Assembly: GCA_902796525.1 (NCBI GenBank)
Contig: CADBPB010000048.1
Coordinates: 1-6,258 of the forward strand
DNA from: an uncultured Erysipelotrichaceae bacterium
GTDB taxonomy: Bacteria; Bacillota_I; Bacilli_A; Erysipelotrichales; Erysipelotrichaceae
DNA: 6,258 nt
Reading direction: 5' to 3'
Under the pieces are notes generated by a model. The model had not been told where the DNA came from and did not search any database. It saw nothing but the letters and a program-made list of their open reading frames with translations. How positions within the stretch are numbered: position 1 is the first letter of the stretch; the number at the start of each line of letters is the position of its first letter. The translations under genes and the position numbers were made by a program. This document shows positions 4,962 through 6,258 of this stretch, piece by piece.

Positions 4962-5801
4962 ATGACAAACAAACGCATAACGAGGCTATTGACAGTTATA
5001 GCGATCGCATTTGTATTAACAGGATGTTCCACATCAAGTGAGCTGATCACTTCGGATACCCATTTTGCAGATGTGATGAATGACGGTTTCTTTGCTGCAG
5101 TCATCACTTACCCTCTGGCACAGGCGATCAACCTCCTGGAGCCGAGAGTGGGCATCTTTCTGGCAGTAACGATCGTTACGATCGTGATCAATGCCATAGC
5201 GATGATTTTCACATTCAAGTCTTCTGTCGGCATGCAGAGAATGCAGGAACTGCAGCCGGAGATGCAGAAGATCCAGGCCAAATACGAAGGCAGGACCGAT
5301 GACGTATCTCAGCAGCGCATGGCGATGGAAATGCAGCAGCTGTATTCCAAATACAATGTGAATCCGCTCGGCGCTTTGCTTTCCACGTTTATCCAGTTCC
5401 CGCTGCTGATCGGCATGTACAATGCCGTTAGAAGATCGGAGAAGGTCGCGAATGCCACATTCATGGGCGCGAGCCTTTCGATGAGCCCGAGCCAGGCGAT
5501 AAAAGAAAAAGCCTGGGTCTGCCTGGTGATCTTCATCCTGATGGTCCTTTGCCAGTTCCTTTCGATCAAGCTTCCGCAGATCCTGGCCAACAAGCATGGC
5601 AGGGAAGAAGCCGAGAAACATCACAAGACCTATCAGAAACCGGAGAATCAGAACATGATGATGACCTACAGCATGCTGCTGATGATTGCTTTCGTCATGT
5701 ATTCCTGCCCGACGGCGTTATCGCTGTATTACTGCATTTCGTCTATCGTCAATATCGCTAAGACACTGATCATCGACAAGATGACGCATAAGGAGGCGTG
5801 A
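4962..5801 (+). CDS. yidC: Membrane protein insertase YidC/Oxa1 (SpoIIIJ-type lipoprotein)
   Basis: A 279-residue inner-membrane insertase that inserts membrane proteins alone or with SecYEG. A lipoprotein signal peptide runs MTNKRITRLLTVIAIAFVLTGC, with lipobox LTGC and Cys22 as the lipidated residue, typical of Gram-positive YidC. Family features are TM1 (about 64-84), the cytoplasmic coiled hairpin MQRMQELQPEMQKIQAKY (91-108) and QQLYSKYNVNPLGA (125-138), TM2 with IQFPLLIGMY (144-153), TM3 WVCLVIFILMVLCQFLSIKLP, and the last two segments in NMMMTYSMLLMIAFVMYSCP and ALSLYYCISSIVNIAKTLII. The odd point is TM1: it reads VTIVINAIAMIF with Asn77 where the family has the groove Arg (SpoIIIJ Arg73, E. 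coli Arg366). jag follows 1 nt downstream. Confidence 0.95.
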   Translation: MTNKRITRLLTVIAIAFVLTGCSTSSELITSDTHFADVMNDGFFAAVITYPLAQAINLLEPRVGIFLAVTIVTIVINAIAMIFTFKSSVGMQRMQELQPEMQKIQAKYEGRTDDVSQQRMAMEMQQLYSKYNVNPLGALLSTFIQFPLLIGMYNAVRRSEKVANATFMGASLSMSPSQAIKEKAWVCLVIFILMVLCQFLSIKLPQILANKHGREEAEKHHKTYQKPENQNMMMTYSMLLMIAFVMYSCPTALSLYYCISSIVNIAKTLIIDKMTHKEA

Positions 5802-5802
5802 C

Positions 5803-6258
5803 ATGAAACAATATACCGGAAAAACAGTCGAAGAGATTCTGAATACGATCGCAGCGGAACAGGACTGCACCGTTGAGGATATCACCTACAACGTCATCGA
5901 AGAAGACAAGGGCGGCCTGTTCGGCATGCACAAATCCGCAACCATCGAAGCTTTTACCGCAAAGGATGTCAAAGAGTTCATCTTCGATTATCTGGGAGCC
6001 TATTTCACCGAACTGAACCAGGGCGTAGCGATTGAGATCATTCTCGACACCAACAAGGACAAGGAAGGCGAACTGCTCTACAGAGTCATTCTCGATGCGG
6101 AAAACAACGCGATCGTAATCGGCAAGAACGGTCAGACCCTGAGAGCCATTTCGACGGTCCTGAAGGCCGCTGTGAATGCCACCTTCAAAAAGAGGATCGA
6201 TCTGGTGGTCGATGTGAACCATTACAAGGAAGACCGCTACAAGAAAGTCAAGTCGATC
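5803..6258 (+). CDS. jag: Jag / KhpB / EloR RNA-binding protein, N-terminal 152 residues (3' end outside window)
   Basis: The start is clear: AAGGAGG at 5790-5796, 6 nt before the ATG, and only one base after the yidC stop, so the two are translated as a pair. The Jag_N domain is at about 1-52 (YTGKTVEEILNTIA through GGLFGMHKSATIEAF), followed by a linker and a KH domain at about 74-139 with the GxxG loop IGKNGQTL (106-113) for single-stranded RNA contact. The start of the R3H domain (VDVNHYKEDRYKKV, 137-150) is cut by the window edge. In Gram-positive bacteria Jag (KhpB, EloR) pairs with KhpA, is associated with YidC, and affects cell elongation and RNA metabolism. The R3H signature cannot be checked here. 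Confidence 0.95.
   Translation, partial: MKQYTGKTVEEILNTIAAEQDCTVEDITYNVIEEDKGGLFGMHKSATIEAFTAKDVKEFIFDYLGAYFTELNQGVAIEIILDTNKDKEGELLYRVILDAENNAIVIGKNGQTLRAISTVLKAAVNATFKKRIDLVVDVNHYKEDRYKKVKSI

Noticed and set aside
5034..5624. A 196-codon minus-strand frame opposite yidC
   Set aside because: Same reason: antisense shadow of a membrane protein gene with His/Arg/Asp-rich product and no supporting signal.

Overview
The window most likely comes from a Bacillota (Firmicutes) chromosome, possibly the class Erysipelotrichia. The right half holds the conserved Gram-positive order rpmH-rnpA-yidC-jag. The YidC has a lipoprotein-type signal peptide and is followed by a Jag protein, which is the Firmicutes arrangement. 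Coding DNA has roughly balanced GC and favours ATC and GAT codons, while the short intergenic gaps are AT-rich with TATAAT/TAAAAT boxes and AGAAAGG or AAGGAGG ribosome-binding sites. The class assignment is an inference; the phylum is fairly safe.

Left part (1-2828): four single genes on alternating strands. The first is the 3' end of a BtpA/SgcQ-family TIM-barrel gene (+). Next come a strong, probably bidirectional intrinsic terminator, a MalY/PatB-type PLP C-S lyase (-), a DUF5131 (phage Gp37/Gp68-like) protein with a cysteine cluster (+), and a DJ-1/PfpI-family protein (-). The MalY-like and DUF5131 genes diverge from a 36-bp gap. The DUF5131 and DJ-1 genes converge and overlap by exactly 10 bp, and that overlap is a perfect palindrome. 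No operon is visible here, and the genes have no obvious shared pathway.

Middle (2850-4376): a 508-residue membrane protein built like a glucose-family PTS EIIC-EIIB fusion. It appears to have lost the phosphorylatable EIIB cysteine, the GITEP glutamate and the GLHH-type histidine of EIIC. It may be a pseudo-permease, facilitator or sensor rather than a phosphotransferase.

Right part (4377-6258): rpmH (ribosomal protein L34) has its own promoter. A hairpin with a U-rich tail lies between rpmH and rnpA (RNase P protein). A good promoter sits in the 3' end of rnpA in front of yidC (membrane insertase), followed 1 nt later by jag (KhpB/EloR RNA-binding protein), which runs off the window. These genes serve ribosome production, tRNA 5' maturation, membrane protein insertion and RNA-linked envelope control. 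The YidC carries Asn where the family's groove arginine is expected.

No dnaA, DnaA boxes, tRNA, rRNA, CRISPR array, insertion sequence or prophage module was seen. No stretch longer than 300 bases lacks a gene. The strongest leads are the degenerate EIIBC, the arginine-less YidC and the rpmH-rnpA attenuator-like hairpin.
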